From Calditrichota bacterium (GTDB taxonomy: Bacteria; Calditrichota; Calditrichia; RBG-13-44-9; J042): a DNA stretch of 64,000 nucleotides. The stretch lies in assembly GCA_013150955.1 (NCBI GenBank), contig JAADJD010000052.1:1-64000 (forward strand). Direction: 5' to 3'. Shown here one piece after another: positions 45,947 to 56,047 of the stretch. Both the position numbers and the translations under genes were made by a program. Numbering within the stretch: the stretch's first letter is position 1; each line of letters begins with the position of its first letter. The notes under the pieces were generated by a model. The model was given only the letters and a program-made list of their open reading frames with translations, searched no databases and was not told where the DNA came from.

Positions 45947-47332
45947 TTATTTCAGCAGCACCATTTTGCGAATGGTGCTGAAGGAGGGGGTGGACAGCCG
46001 GTACAGGTACACTCCGCTGGGCAGGTTTCGGGATTCAAAGAAGATGGAATGGGTTCCCGCGGGAAGCCGTTGATGGTCAATGAGCGTGAAGAGGGCTTCA
46101 CCCAGCGGGGAGTAAACGGTCAGGGTCACAGATTCGGCCCGGGGCAGCTCAAAATCAATCCGGGTGCGATTGTTGAATGGGTTGGGAAAGTTCTGGTGCA
46201 GGACGAATCGTTCCGTTATGTTGGGCGGTTCTTCCGGGTTAATCTGAACCACGGTGGACAGGTGCTGCATCTGGGTGGCATTAAGCGGAATGACGTAGCC
46301 GGGATTCTGGGCCGCATCGGGGCCGGTTTCCACGTACGCCCACTGGTTGGGATCGGTAAACGAGGTGTCCAGTCTTCCGGTGTAGTTTAGAAAATCCAGT
46401 TTGAAGGCCGTTTGCCAGTCCTCGGGAACGGGGACAATTCCCTGGATGGTTACCAGCCGCTTTTCCGTCGCATCCCAGCGGGCAATCACCAGTTCCCCTG
46501 TTGCATTGTAAGTTTGAACGTTTTCGTTGGCGTGGCAATCGCTGCAGGTGCGCCCCTGCCGAACCACGTTGTGGACGTACACCGGGCCGATGGTATAGAA
46601 CGTGGTGTCCCGCCCGTCTGGGGTGCGGTAGTACAGGGATTGGAATCCCACAGGATGAATTTTTTGATCCTTCGAGCGCACACCAATGAGCATGAATCCA
46701 TGAATCGGTTTGTAGGCCCGTTTCACGTGCGCATCCAGCATGCTGTTAAAATGGCAATTATAACAGGCAATGACCGTCTGGGTGTGACAGGTGGAACAGT
46801 GGATGTTTTCCCGATGTTGCTGGTGTTCCGGATTCTGCGGAATGTCCTGATGGCAGTTTTCACAATCCGCATCGATGGCACCGGGTTCCAGCATGGAGGT
46901 GTAGGCGGTTCCATCTCCGTGTACGTCGCCGCTGGTGTGGCAGTCCACGCAGGTCATGTTCAGCTCGTCCCGGTGCACGTCGGGCAGTTGCAATTTCATC
47001 TGCGCGGTCTTCTCTCGCCCGTGGCAGCCCAGGCAGACGGATTCGGCGGGCGTGTCGCCGGGGGTTACATGACAGTCGTAGCAATCCGGGCTGTAGGTTG
47101 CGGGATCAACGGGTGTCCCGTCGGCTTTCTGGGCCGGGTGGCATTTCAGGCAGCCAATGTCTTCAATCGGCACACCGGTTAGATTTTCGAAACCACCATT
47201 TTCTGCACTGTAAAAAGTGATTTTCCCCTGCCGGGTGGCATGGAGACTGGTCGAAAAATACTGCGGCTGGGCCAGCAGGGCAATGGGCAGTAGCAGAAGG
47301 AAAAGGCTGAAGAAAGGTTGCACGTGCTTCAT
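45947..47332 (-). CDS. Octahaem c-type cytochrome with T9SS sorting domain
   Basis: The predicted protein has 461 residues. A signal peptide (about 1-22) is followed by eight CxxCH sites (CLKCH, CYDCH, CLGCH, CVDCH, CENCH, CSTCH, CYNCH, CSDCH) within about residues 60-280. The last 80 residues or so form a type A T9SS sorting domain: QNFPNPFNNRTRIDFELP, then LPSGVYLYRL and a final KMVLLK. It is therefore probably exported by the type IX system and attached to or released from the cell surface. An electron-transfer role is inferred from haem number only. GGAGG precedes the ATG. Confidence 0.88.
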   Translation of the reverse strand: MKHVQPFFSLFLLLLPIALLAQPQYFSTSLHATRQGKITFYSAENGGFENLTGVPIEDIGCLKCHPAQKADGTPVDPATYSPDCYDCHVTPGDTPAESVCLGCHGREKTAQMKLQLPDVHRDELNMTCVDCHTSGDVHGDGTAYTSMLEPGAIDADCENCHQDIPQNPEHQQHRENIHCSTCHTQTVIACYNCHFNSMLDAHVKRAYKPIHGFMLIGVRSKDQKIHPVGFQSLYYRTPDGRDTTFYTIGPVYVHNVVRQGRTCSDCHANENVQTYNATGELVIARWDATEKRLVTIQGIVPVPEDWQTAFKLDFLNYTGRLDTSFTDPNQWAYVETGPDAAQNPGYVIPLNATQMQHLSTVVQINPEEPPNITERFVLHQNFPNPFNNRTRIDFELPRAESVTLTVYSPLGEALFTLIDHQRLPAGTHSIFFESRNLPSGVYLYRLSTPSFSTIRKMVLLK

Positions 47333-47753
47333 GGTTGCCTCCTTTGTTCATTGTTTCACAATTGATGTTGAGAGATTCTCCCATCCAGACCTCCTCGTTC
47401 GATATCTATCAATGGGATGATTTCGTCAGGTGGATCAGGGGATAGTCATGCATGTGGGGGAATGGAATTTCCTTTGAAAAGTTGCTGCTGTGGGGAGGTA
47501 CCCAATGGCCCGGGCCGAAGCCGTCAGCATCGCGGTAGGCAAACCCCGAAATCATTGCAATCGGATGGTAGGGCAATGTTCGACCCCGCCGAACGGCCCA
47601 TTTTCTGAATGCCATGGTACCCCCGGGTAATTTGCTTTCCCTGACCGGTAAAAATTTAGAAAATAAATTTCACAATGTCAATAGTTCTTTATGTAAAATA
47701 TTCTTTACGTAAGTCAAATGTTGATGGTTGAAAAACATTTTTGTCTGGTTCCG
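47333..47753. other. Gene-free stretch downstream of the cytochrome start
   Basis: No gene is supported. The stretch becomes AT-rich from about 47640. It holds the cytochrome leader on the minus strand. Confidence 0.4.
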
Positions 47754-47758
47754 ATAAA

Positions 47759-47978
47759 CCCAGGTTACGCATTCGTCTGCGAATGACACGAATTAACGCG
47801 AACAAAAATAATCCCAGATTATGCATTAGAACCACGAATTACACGAATTAACACCAATAAAAATAATAAAATACACTTGGTTCTATCTGGAGGAAAATGT
47901 TTTCCCGGGTACATTCGTTATTTTGTTGATATGATTCGAATTCATTTACGTGATTCGTGGTTTAGTGCGTGATCTGGA
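47759..47978 (+). mobile_element. Family A composite copy A11 with exact target duplication
   Basis: A left arm (47759-47812) is fused to a complete element (47813-47978). The outer ends are flanked by exact ATAAA repeats at 47754-47758 and 47979-47983. Confidence 0.83.
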
Positions 47979-48078
47979 ATAAAAACTGCCCCAAAATTGC
48001 CAACATTCCGGTGAAAGGGTTGCTTTTAGAAATATTCCTTTTATTTTTAGTTGTTCACCAAAATGGAATGGGGTGTCC

Positions 48079-49014
48079 ATGGCGAAGACAATCCGCGTGG
48101 CCATTGTTCAGGCCCGCCCGGTTTATTATCAGCTGGAAAAGAGCCTTTCCCTGGCGCTGGAACGGATCGAGTCGGCAGCCCAGAATGGAGCCCGGCTGGT
48201 GGTTTTTGGGGAAACCTGGTTGCCTGGCTATCCTGCCTGGCTGGATCATTGTCCCGGAGCAGCCCTCTGGAATCATCCACCCACAAAAGCGGTGTATGCC
48301 CGCTTGCGAGAAAACAGCGTTGCCGTCCCCGGAAAGGAAACCCGGCTGCTGGCCCAGGCGGCAGCAGACCTTCGGGTGGTGCTGGTCATGGGGATTAATG
48401 AGCAGGTGGAAAAAGGGCCCGGGAATAACACCCTCTACAACAGCATCTTGATCTTTGATGCCGATGGTCGCCTGATCAACCATCATCGCAAGCTGATGCC
48501 CACGTATACGGAAAAACTGATCTGGGGCCTGGGAGATGCCCGCGGATTGCGTGCAGTGGACAGTGCGGTGGGACGCATTGGGGGGTTGATTTGCTGGGAG
48601 CACTGGATGCCCCTGAGCCGGCAAAAGCTGCACCTGGACGGAGAAGCGATTCACGTGGCCCTCTGGCCAACGGTGCACGACATGCACCAGATCGCCAGTC
48701 GCCATTATGCATTTGAAGGGCGTTGTTTTGTGCTGGCGGCCGGTTCCATTTTACGTGCCAGCGATTTGCCCGCAGAACTGGAGTTAACCGATGCCTTCAA
48801 GCGCCATCCCGATGCCCTGGTATTGCGGGGAGGAAGCGCCATCATCGCTCCCGATGGCAGCTATCTGATGGGCCCCATGTACGATCGGGAAACCATCATG
48901 ATGGCGGATTTAGATCTCGATGAGCGCTATCGCGAAGGATTGACCCTGGACGTGTCCGGCCATTACCATCGTCCGGATATTTTCCAGTTTTCCGTTAATA
49001 CGGATCCACTGTAA
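48079..49014 (+). CDS. Nitrilase-family carbon-nitrogen hydrolase
   Basis: The predicted protein has 311 residues. The catalytic triad is complete: Glu45 (FGETWLPGYPAW), Lys138 (HRKLMPT) and Cys172 (CWEHWMPL). The Cys environment and the GETWLPGYP motif match true nitrilases and cyanide hydratases more closely than amidases. The substrate nitrile is unknown. The ATG at 48079 is used because GGGG lies about 6 nt upstream, while the GTG at 48073 would have none. Confidence 0.9.
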   Translation: MAKTIRVAIVQARPVYYQLEKSLSLALERIESAAQNGARLVVFGETWLPGYPAWLDHCPGAALWNHPPTKAVYARLRENSVAVPGKETRLLAQAAADLRVVLVMGINEQVEKGPGNNTLYNSILIFDADGRLINHHRKLMPTYTEKLIWGLGDARGLRAVDSAVGRIGGLICWEHWMPLSRQKLHLDGEAIHVALWPTVHDMHQIASRHYAFEGRCFVLAAGSILRASDLPAELELTDAFKRHPDALVLRGGSAIIAPDGSYLMGPMYDRETIMMADLDLDERYREGLTLDVSGHYHRPDIFQFSVNTDPL

Positions 49015-49212
49015 ACCGGAACTTACGGTTAACTGCAGCTATGCAGGCGAGTACCCGGAAAACGAATCCTGGGAAGAGACCGTCTGGGGTGAACCGGTTT
49101 TGTGGTGTTCGGGGGAAGATCGCTTTGTCTGGCCGGCATGATCTACCAGTGGACCGGGATGATTTTTGATTCAGGAGGCAACCATTCAGATGACCCGGAA
49201 GAGGATTGCGCA

Positions 49213-50334
49213 ATGTTTCGTCAACTATCCATAACCCTGGCCCGGTACCGTTATTTGATTTTACTGCTGGTGCCCATTCTGGCCCTGATACTGGGTGGTG
49301 CCACCATTTTTTATATTGTGGAGTCCTCTCACATCTCGTCCTTTATGGATGCCCTCTGGTGGGTGATTATCACCATGACCACCGTGGGGTATGGCGATAT
49401 TGTTCCCAATACTTTTGTGGGACGTCTGGTGGGGTTTGTGGTCATTTTACTGGGCGTGGTGCTGGTGTCCATGTTTACTGCCACGGTGGCTTCGGTGTTT
49501 GTGACTAAAAAATTGAAGGAGGAGAAAGGTTTGCGTCAGATAACGGATCAGGATCACCTGGTGTTGTGCGGCTGGAACCCCCTGGCCGAGCAGTTTCTGG
49601 ATGAGGTGTTCCGGTTCGATCCCGGGCGGACGGTGGTGCTGGTGAACCAGTTGCCGGAAGAGCAGATTCACAATGTATTGACGATGTACCGGGATCAGCC
49701 ATTAAAATATGTGCGTGGGGATTTTGTGAATGAGATGATCCTGGAGCGGGCAAATGTGGCCCGGGCGCGCGCCGTGGTGATCATTCCCGATGCTTCCAGC
49801 GGGATGGCCCCCCGTAGCGATGAAAAGACCATTCTGGCCGCATTTACCATCCGTGCCATGAATCCACGGGCCAAGCTGTTTGTGCATATCCTGGATCGGG
49901 AAAGCGAGGCTTACATTAAAAAGGCGCAGGTGGATGATTATATCGTCAGCGATGCCTACTCCGGGGTGCTTTTGGGACGCATGATCATGGAACCGGGGGT
50001 TCCGCAGGTCATCCGGGAATTGCTCAATCCGCATTCCCCCTATACCTTCCACCGGATCCCCATTCCCGGGGAACTCGTCGGGAAAACCTTTGGGGACGCC
50101 ATTGCTTATTTCCGGAAGAAAGGGCAGCTGCCCATTGGATTGGTGATGGAAAAGGAGCCGTTCTCCCTGAAAACCATCCTGTCTGAGGACTATTCGTACC
50201 TGGATGAATTTATTGAGAATAAATTTCGGCAGGCGGGTCGCTCCCTGAAAAAGGGAAAACAGGTGGATGTGCGCATGAATCCACCCGATGATACGCCTTT
50301 GTACGAGGGACAATATCTGGTGGTACTCCAGTGA
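49213..50334 (+). CDS. Two-membrane-segment K+ channel with RCK domain
   Basis: The predicted protein has 373 residues. TM1 is at about 13-37, the pore helix ends in the selectivity filter TVGYGD at 57-62, and TM2 is at about 68-95. A TrkA-N/RCK regulatory domain follows (HLVLCGWNPLAEQF), then a TrkA-C-like end. The ATG at 49213 has GAGG upstream, and the frame from 49102 lacks a ribosome-binding site. The next gene, a cyclic-nucleotide-binding protein, starts 8 bp after the stop. Confidence 0.9.
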   Translation: MFRQLSITLARYRYLILLLVPILALILGGATIFYIVESSHISSFMDALWWVIITMTTVGYGDIVPNTFVGRLVGFVVILLGVVLVSMFTATVASVFVTKKLKEEKGLRQITDQDHLVLCGWNPLAEQFLDEVFRFDPGRTVVLVNQLPEEQIHNVLTMYRDQPLKYVRGDFVNEMILERANVARARAVVIIPDASSGMAPRSDEKTILAAFTIRAMNPRAKLFVHILDRESEAYIKKAQVDDYIVSDAYSGVLLGRMIMEPGVPQVIRELLNPHSPYTFHRIPIPGELVGKTFGDAIAYFRKKGQLPIGLVMEKEPFSLKTILSEDYSYLDEFIENKFRQAGRSLKKGKQVDVRMNPPDDTPLYEGQYLVVLQ

Positions 50335-50342
50335 GGTGAACC

Positions 50343-50852
50343 ATGAAGCAGCATGTGACAGCGTTGGAACAGGTGGCATTGTTTAAGGGCATTCCCCGAT
50401 CGTATCTGGAAACCATTGCCCGAAGTGCACATCTGAAGGCCTTTACACAGGGTGAAACCATTATCCGCGAAGGGGAGCGGGGAAAGTCGTTGTACATTTT
50501 GCTTAAGGGCGAGGTGACGGTGACCAAAAAGATGACCCTGCTGGGGGATGAGCAGGAGGTGAGTCAGGTGGACAAGGCATTGATTCGGTTAAAGGACAGC
50601 GATCATGCCTTTTTTGGGGAGATGGCCATGTGCGATCGGGAGGATGTGCGTTCGGCGACGGTCACGGCGCGCACCGATTGTACCCTGCTGGAAATTCCCG
50701 CCGATGTGATCGAAAAAATGGTGGGGGAACATGCGGACTTTGGCTCTCGATTTTACTGCAACCTGGCCACCGTGCTGGCGGAGCGGCTGCGCAAGGCCAA
50801 TCGGGATATTCTGAAACTGACCACCGCGCTCACCCTGGCGCTGGAGTCATAG
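50343..50852 (+). CDS. Stand-alone cyclic-nucleotide-binding domain protein
   Basis: The predicted protein has 169 residues and consists mainly of a cNMP-binding beta-barrel: GETIIREGERGKSLYILLKGEV and FFGEMAMCDREDVRSATV, the latter supplying the phosphate-binding cassette. No DNA-binding helix is present. It lies 8 bp after the channel gene, so it may regulate the channel in trans. The motif has R replaced in some places, and the ligand is not certain. Confidence 0.85.
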   Translation: MKQHVTALEQVALFKGIPRSYLETIARSAHLKAFTQGETIIREGERGKSLYILLKGEVTVTKKMTLLGDEQEVSQVDKALIRLKDSDHAFFGEMAMCDREDVRSATVTARTDCTLLEIPADVIEKMVGEHADFGSRFYCNLATVLAERLRKANRDILKLTTALTLALES

Positions 50853-50908
50853 CCGGACTGCGTGCTGCGACGTCCCTGCACCGGGGCCGCTTCCGCCGAT
50901 TGCGTGGG

Positions 50909-51946
50909 CTATTTCAGCAAATCGCTTACCGATCGTTTTTTATTGATGTTATAGATCACGTGCGCAAACAGGGGCGCGATGCTCACTTCCTCGTACCAGG
51001 GGGTATTTTCCACAAATTCTTTTCCGTGGAAAACCGCATCCGTACCGATGATTAAATCCAGCAATCCCTCGTGATATGCCTTGTCCAGACGGTCTGCGCA
51101 ATCCCCGTTAAAAAAGGGCAGGCTGGTGGCCACGTAAATTTTTTCCGCACCTTTTTCCCGTAGCAAATGCAGGGCGTTGATGAGCGTTCCACCGGTGGCG
51201 ATCATATCATCCACAATCAGCACTTCCATGCCCTTCACCTTGCCCACCAGTCGCATGCTTTCCACTTTGCTAATCGCCGAATAGTCCCGTGCCTTATCCA
51301 CAATGGCCAGATGGGCCCCCATAACTTTGGAATAGTGACGGGCACGTTCGGCGCTGCCCACGTCCGGCCCGGTAACCACCAGCCGGGTTGGATCGATACG
51401 CTTGTAATTTTGCAAATAGTCGATGATGACGCCGGAGGCGTGCAGGTCTTCCAGTTTGGCCACGTTAAAAAATCCCTGAATGGCCTCTGAATGAATATCC
51501 AGCGTGATGACCCGCTGGGCACCTGCCAGTTCCAGCATGCCTGCCACCAGCTTGGCACTGATAGCCTCCCGCGTCTTCCGCCGTTCCTGGCGCGAATAGG
51601 GAAATTGTGGCAGTACCGCCGTGATGTGATCCGCATCCGATTGATAACCGGCGTGAATGGCCGTTAACACCGCCATCAGGTTGTCGTTGACCGTTTTGGG
51701 GGAGAGGGGATCGTCAATGCATTGCACAATGTACAGGTCATCGCCGCGGATGTTCTCGTTGATCACCACCTTGATTTCTCCGTTGGGGAACGTTACCTCG
51801 GTGGTGTATTTCAGCCGGTAGAACACCTCCTCATTTTCCTCTTTGGCAATGCGATTCAGCTCCCGGACGATGCGTTCGGCAAACTGGCGCCCCGAATCGC
51901 AGGCAATGAGGGAAAGCTGGCCTCTTGAACCGTTCATTGTTTCCAT
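50909..51946 (-). CDS. prs: Ribose-phosphate pyrophosphokinase
   Basis: The predicted protein has 345 residues and makes PRPP from ribose 5-phosphate and ATP. PFPYSRQERRKTREAISAKL and the PRPP loop VLIVDDMIATGGTL are present. It is longer than the common 310-320 residues. It starts 2 bp after the suhB stop on the minus strand. PRPP supply is shared with apt and possibly the TrpF-like gene. Confidence 0.92.
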   Translation of the reverse strand: METMNGSRGQLSLIACDSGRQFAERIVRELNRIAKEENEEVFYRLKYTTEVTFPNGEIKVVINENIRGDDLYIVQCIDDPLSPKTVNDNLMAVLTAIHAGYQSDADHITAVLPQFPYSRQERRKTREAISAKLVAGMLELAGAQRVITLDIHSEAIQGFFNVAKLEDLHASGVIIDYLQNYKRIDPTRLVVTGPDVGSAERARHYSKVMGAHLAIVDKARDYSAISKVESMRLVGKVKGMEVLIVDDMIATGGTLINALHLLREKGAEKIYVATSLPFFNGDCADRLDKAYHEGLLDLIIGTDAVFHGKEFVENTPWYEEVSIAPLFAHVIYNINKKRSVSDLLK

Positions 51947-51948
51947 CC

Positions 51949-52770
51949 CTATGTAATTTTCGGTTCATTCCTTTTAAAATGGTACGATAAGATGTTCTGT
52001 AAAAATTGATGCATCCTTTTGTTTCCAGCAATGATATAACCCGTTTTCAGGTGATTGGGTTTCCCCCAGAAATCGCTCACCACGCCACCGGCTTCCTCAA
52101 CCAGCAGACTGCCAGCGGCAATGTCCCACAGGCTAAGTCCCAGTTCCCAGAAACCGGCAAAGCGTCCGCAGGCGGTGTAGCACAAGTCCAGCGCCGCCGA
52201 TCCCGCCCGACGCATCCCCGCCGTGTGTAAAAAAATGTCTTCGAAGGCCTGCAGGTACTGGGGAAGATACCGCTTGGATCGCCAGGGAAAACCCGTGCCC
52301 AGAAGCGCCCGTTCCGGTTGCTCGATCTTGCTGACCGAAATGGGCGCATCGTTTAAAAAAGCCCCCTTCCCGCGAATGGCCGTGAACATCTCCTGATGAA
52401 CGGGATCGTAAACCACCCCAACCAGCGGTTGCCCATCCCTGAGCACGGCAATGGAGACGCAAAAAAAGGGAACATTCTGAATGAAATTGGTGGTGCCGTC
52501 CAGTGGATCGATGACCCAGTGGTACTGTCCTTCTTTCTTGTGGAGTCCTCCTTCTTCGGCCAGGATGGCGTGATGGGGAAAATGCTGGCGGATCATGCGG
52601 ACGATCAACTGCTCCGAATGCCGATCCACATGGGTCACAAAGTCGCTGCGACCCTTTTCGTCCACTTCATCCGCCCGAATTTTTCCGCGATTTTCCAGCA
52701 GATAGCGTCCCGCCTGTTCGGCTGCCTGTCTGGCAATCTGCAGAAATTGATCCGGTTGATCAGTGCTCAC
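51949..52770 (-). CDS. suhB: Inositol monophosphatase family protein
   Basis: The predicted protein has 273 residues. The metal-binding motifs LAEEGG and WVIDPLDGTTNF are present, with a second motif LSLWDIAAGSLLVEEAGG near the C-terminus. These Mg2+-dependent enzymes remove phosphate from inositol phosphates, and some members act on fructose bisphosphate or nucleotide phosphates. It is the first gene of a two-gene operon with prs, and the exact substrate is unknown. Confidence 0.9.
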   Translation of the reverse strand: MSTDQPDQFLQIARQAAEQAGRYLLENRGKIRADEVDEKGRSDFVTHVDRHSEQLIVRMIRQHFPHHAILAEEGGLHKKEGQYHWVIDPLDGTTNFIQNVPFFCVSIAVLRDGQPLVGVVYDPVHQEMFTAIRGKGAFLNDAPISVSKIEQPERALLGTGFPWRSKRYLPQYLQAFEDIFLHTAGMRRAGSAALDLCYTACGRFAGFWELGLSLWDIAAGSLLVEEAGGVVSDFWGKPNHLKTGYIIAGNKRMHQFLQNILSYHFKRNEPKIT

Positions 52771-53024
52771 CGCGTGCGTATCCTTTCCCGTCTAATTGCC
52801 TGTTGGGTTTGGTCTGTCGACCGGGCATGGGCTGGGGAAATTTTAAAAACTGTCTCCGTTACTATCCGGAAAACGCCCCATGCCTTTCCTGCCGCTGCCA
52901 GCATTCCAGTTCCCCTCCTCCTGGTCAGTGGCCGGTTTCAAAAAAACCTTTGTTGCCGCTTTTCGATCTGAAGCGCACACCCGGCCTGCCATGGAACCGT
53001 TCCCCCAGATGGGTATCTGGCGAT

Positions 53025-54392
53025 TTATATTTTAATTTCGCCGAATTCTTTTAATTTGTTGATCACCAGATTCTTGATTTCCTCCAAACGTTCCGGGGTG
53101 CGGGCTTCGAAGCGCAACACAATCACCGGCTGAGTGTTGGAGGGACGTACCAGTCCCCAGCCATCCCCAAACAAAATGCGCACCCCGTCGATGTCGATGA
53201 CATTGTAATTGGCCTTGAAGTACTCGGCCGCCTGTCTGGCAATTTTGAATTTCTCTTCGTCGTTGGGTGTTTCGGCGCGAATCTCCGGTGTGGAAAAATA
53301 CTCCGGTACATCGGCAATGTATTCCCGAATGGATTTGGTGTCCCGGGAAAGCAGTTCCAATAGTCGTGCCGCGGAATAGATCGCATCATCAAATCCGTAA
53401 AAATTGTGGGCAAACACGATGTGCCCGCTCATTTCCCCACCAAGCAGCGCCTGGGTTTCCTTCATTTTTTTCTTTAACAGGGAGTGCCCCGTTTTCCACA
53501 TGATCGGTTCGCCCCCGGCCTTTTCGATGGCTTCTGGTAAAGCCTGCGAGCATTTAACGTCAAACAGAATTTTGCTGCCGGGATGCTCTTTCAGGATGTC
53601 GCGGGCAAAGACGATGAGCAGGCGATCGCCCCAGATGATCTCTCCGTTTTCATCCACCACGCCAATCCGGTCGGCATCGCCGTCAAAACCAATGCCCAAT
53701 TCTGCATCGCTGTTCTTGACTTCGCGGATTAAATCCTGAATGTATTCCACCACCACCGGATCGGGGTGATGGTTGGGAAAGCGCCCGTCCGGCTCGCAAA
53801 ACAGGAAGCGCACATCGGCACCCAGGCGGGTGAACAATTCGTGCACCACCAGGGAGGCCGCGCCGTTGCCACAGTCGATGATCACCTTGACCGGCCGCTG
53901 AAGTTTGAGCCGACCGGCGATGTCATCAATGTAGTCGGGAATGATGTTGTAGGTTTCAATACTTCCGGTGCCGGACTCAAACTGCCCCAACTCGATGATC
54001 CGGCGAATTTCCTGAATGTCTTCCCCGTAAACCGGCTCCGTTCTCAGGGAAATTTTAAATCCGTTAAATTCGGGTGGATTGTGACTTCCGGTGATCTGAA
54101 CCCCGCCATCGACGGGCAGTTTATGCAGCGAAAAATACTGTACCGGAGTGGGCACCTGTCCCAGGTTGACCACGTTCACTCCGGTGGAGGTAATGCCATT
54201 CATCAGGTTCTCGCGAAGCATTTCGGTGGATAATCGAATGTCTCCCCCCACAGAAATTTTCTGAGCGCCTCGCTGTTTCAAAAACGTTCCAATGCCTTTT
54301 CCCAGCAGTTCCGCCACTTCTGCGGTCAGGTCTTTTCCCACCACGCCCCGGATGTCGTATTCGCGAAAAATATACGGGTTAATGTTTGCCAT
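53025..54392 (-). CDS. manB: Phosphomannomutase/phosphoglucomutase
   Basis: The predicted protein has 455 residues of the alpha-D-phosphohexomutase family. Phosphoserine Ser103 is in TGSHNPPEFNG, the metal loop is GFDGDADRIG, and the sugar-binding GEMSGHIVF and C-terminal RPSNTQPVIVLRFEA are also present. It interconverts hexose 1- and 6-phosphates for surface polysaccharide or storage. The ATG at 54392 has AGGAGCGG upstream. Confidence 0.92.
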   Translation of the reverse strand: MANINPYIFREYDIRGVVGKDLTAEVAELLGKGIGTFLKQRGAQKISVGGDIRLSTEMLRENLMNGITSTGVNVVNLGQVPTPVQYFSLHKLPVDGGVQITGSHNPPEFNGFKISLRTEPVYGEDIQEIRRIIELGQFESGTGSIETYNIIPDYIDDIAGRLKLQRPVKVIIDCGNGAASLVVHELFTRLGADVRFLFCEPDGRFPNHHPDPVVVEYIQDLIREVKNSDAELGIGFDGDADRIGVVDENGEIIWGDRLLIVFARDILKEHPGSKILFDVKCSQALPEAIEKAGGEPIMWKTGHSLLKKKMKETQALLGGEMSGHIVFAHNFYGFDDAIYSAARLLELLSRDTKSIREYIADVPEYFSTPEIRAETPNDEEKFKIARQAAEYFKANYNVIDIDGVRILFGDGWGLVRPSNTQPVIVLRFEARTPERLEEIKNLVINKLKEFGEIKI

Positions 54393-54709
54393 GATCGTCC
54401 GCTCCTGTTTTTGGTTTTGAAAGGGGATCAAATATAAAACGAAGAACCGGTTTATTCAAGGTATTTCCATTGTCCCACCGGCGGCGCGCAAAACGGCAGT
54501 CCCGAAAAATTGCCATAAAATTTTTGAGAAAAGCCCTGAAACGGTGATGGGGGCAGAGGGGAAATTCACAGCCCATTGTCGGGAGCCGTTCGCAAAAAAT
54601 GGATGAAAAAAAGATTTTCTAATTCCGTTACGTTTTTTAATTTGCATTGGCTTCCGGAGCCGTACAACAGCACTGAGAAAATCCATTAAATCACATACAG
54701 GTTGCCATC
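54393..54709. other. Divergent spacer between phosphohexomutase and cydA
   Basis: About 317 bp that should carry promoters for both genes. It is AT-rich at 54600-54650. I find no clear regulator site or convincing box pair. Confidence 0.4.
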
Positions 54710-56044
54710 ATGGAAAGCGCATTGACCATCCATCGGTTGCAATTTGCCTTTACCATCATGTATCACTACCTGTTTCCCCAGCTTACCATGGGATTGGCGT
54801 TGTTGATTGTGGTGTTAAAATGGCTGGGATTACGCCGTGGGGATGCTCATTATCATCGCAGTGCACGGTTCTGGGCAAAGATTTTTGCCATCAATTTTGC
54901 CATGGGGGTGGTTACCGGCATCCCGATGGAATTTCAGTTTGGCACCAACTGGGCTGCATTTTCCACCTTTGCGGGCGGTGTTATCGGTCAGACACTGGCC
55001 ATGGAGGGCGTATTTGCCTTTTTCCTGGAATCCAGTTTTCTGGGGCTGTTCCTGTTTGGTGAAAAACGGTTGAGTCCTCGCGCGCATTTCTTTACGGCGG
55101 TGATGGTGTTTCTGGGCTCCTGGTTGTCCGGTTATTTCATCATTGTCACCAATGCCTGGATGCAACATCCGGTGGGGTATGTGGTGGATGCGGCCGGCAA
55201 TGTGCAACTGGCCGATTTCTGGAAATTTTTATTCAATCCCTGGGCACTGTGGCAATATGCCCACACCATGCTGGGGGCCGTGGTGACGGCGGCGTTTGTG
55301 ATGGCTGCCGTGGGAGCGTTTTATTTGCTGACCGATCGGTTTGTAGCCTACGGCAAACAATTCGTGCGTCTGGGAACAATTGCGGCGGCCGTTGCCAGCT
55401 TTCTGGTGGCCTTCCCCACCGGTGATGTGCAGGGACGCAATGTGGCGCGCCACCAGCCGGTGACCCTGGCGGCCATGGAAGGTCTGTTCGAAACCAAAAA
55501 AGGCGCCGAATTGATTCTGATCGGTCAGCCGGACATGCAAAACCTGCGCATCGATAATCCCATCCACATTCCCAATCTCCTGAGCTTTCTGACTTACTAT
55601 CGCTGGAAGGCGGAGGTCAAAGGATTGGATGCCTTTCCCCGCGAGTTGTGGCCGGATAATATTCCCTTATTGTATTATGTTTACCACATCATGGTGGGAT
55701 TGGGAACCATTTTCATTGCGGTATCCTTCCTGGGAATTTATTTGTTGTATCGGAAACGGCTGGAGCGGGCACGCTGGTTTCACTGGATATTAATGGGGAT
55801 TTTCCCCTTTCCGTACATCGCCAACACGGCGGGATGGATGACTGCCGAGCTGGGACGGCAACCCTGGCTGGTATATGGATTGATGCGCACCGCTCAGGGA
55901 GCCTCCCCGCTGGTTTCCGATGGAAATGCCCTGTTTACTTTGATGGGATTTATGGGACTCTACGCCCTGCTTTCCATCCTGTTTTTATCGCTGGTGATGA
56001 GAACCATTTTACAGGGCCCCGAACCAGGCGAAAAGGAGAGTTGA
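54710..56044 (+). CDS. cydA: Cytochrome bd oxidase subunit I
   Basis: The predicted protein has 444 residues and binds the haems of the quinol oxidase that reduces oxygen to water. His19 (MYHYLFP) matches a conserved haem ligand, and GRQPW and the following segments are typical. It is shorter than the 522 residues of E. coli CydA, consistent with a short Q-loop. About nine membrane segments are evident. It precedes cydB by 3 bp. Confidence 0.94.
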   Translation: MESALTIHRLQFAFTIMYHYLFPQLTMGLALLIVVLKWLGLRRGDAHYHRSARFWAKIFAINFAMGVVTGIPMEFQFGTNWAAFSTFAGGVIGQTLAMEGVFAFFLESSFLGLFLFGEKRLSPRAHFFTAVMVFLGSWLSGYFIIVTNAWMQHPVGYVVDAAGNVQLADFWKFLFNPWALWQYAHTMLGAVVTAAFVMAAVGAFYLLTDRFVAYGKQFVRLGTIAAAVASFLVAFPTGDVQGRNVARHQPVTLAAMEGLFETKKGAELILIGQPDMQNLRIDNPIHIPNLLSFLTYYRWKAEVKGLDAFPRELWPDNIPLLYYVYHIMVGLGTIFIAVSFLGIYLLYRKRLERARWFHWILMGIFPFPYIANTAGWMTAELGRQPWLVYGLMRTAQGASPLVSDGNALFTLMGFMGLYALLSILFLSLVMRTILQGPEPGEKES

Positions 56045-56047
56045 ACC

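Noticed and set aside
54600..54709. TTGCAT...TACAAC as the cydA promoter
   Set aside because: The spacer is only 15 nt and both boxes are weak, so it is not reported as a feature.
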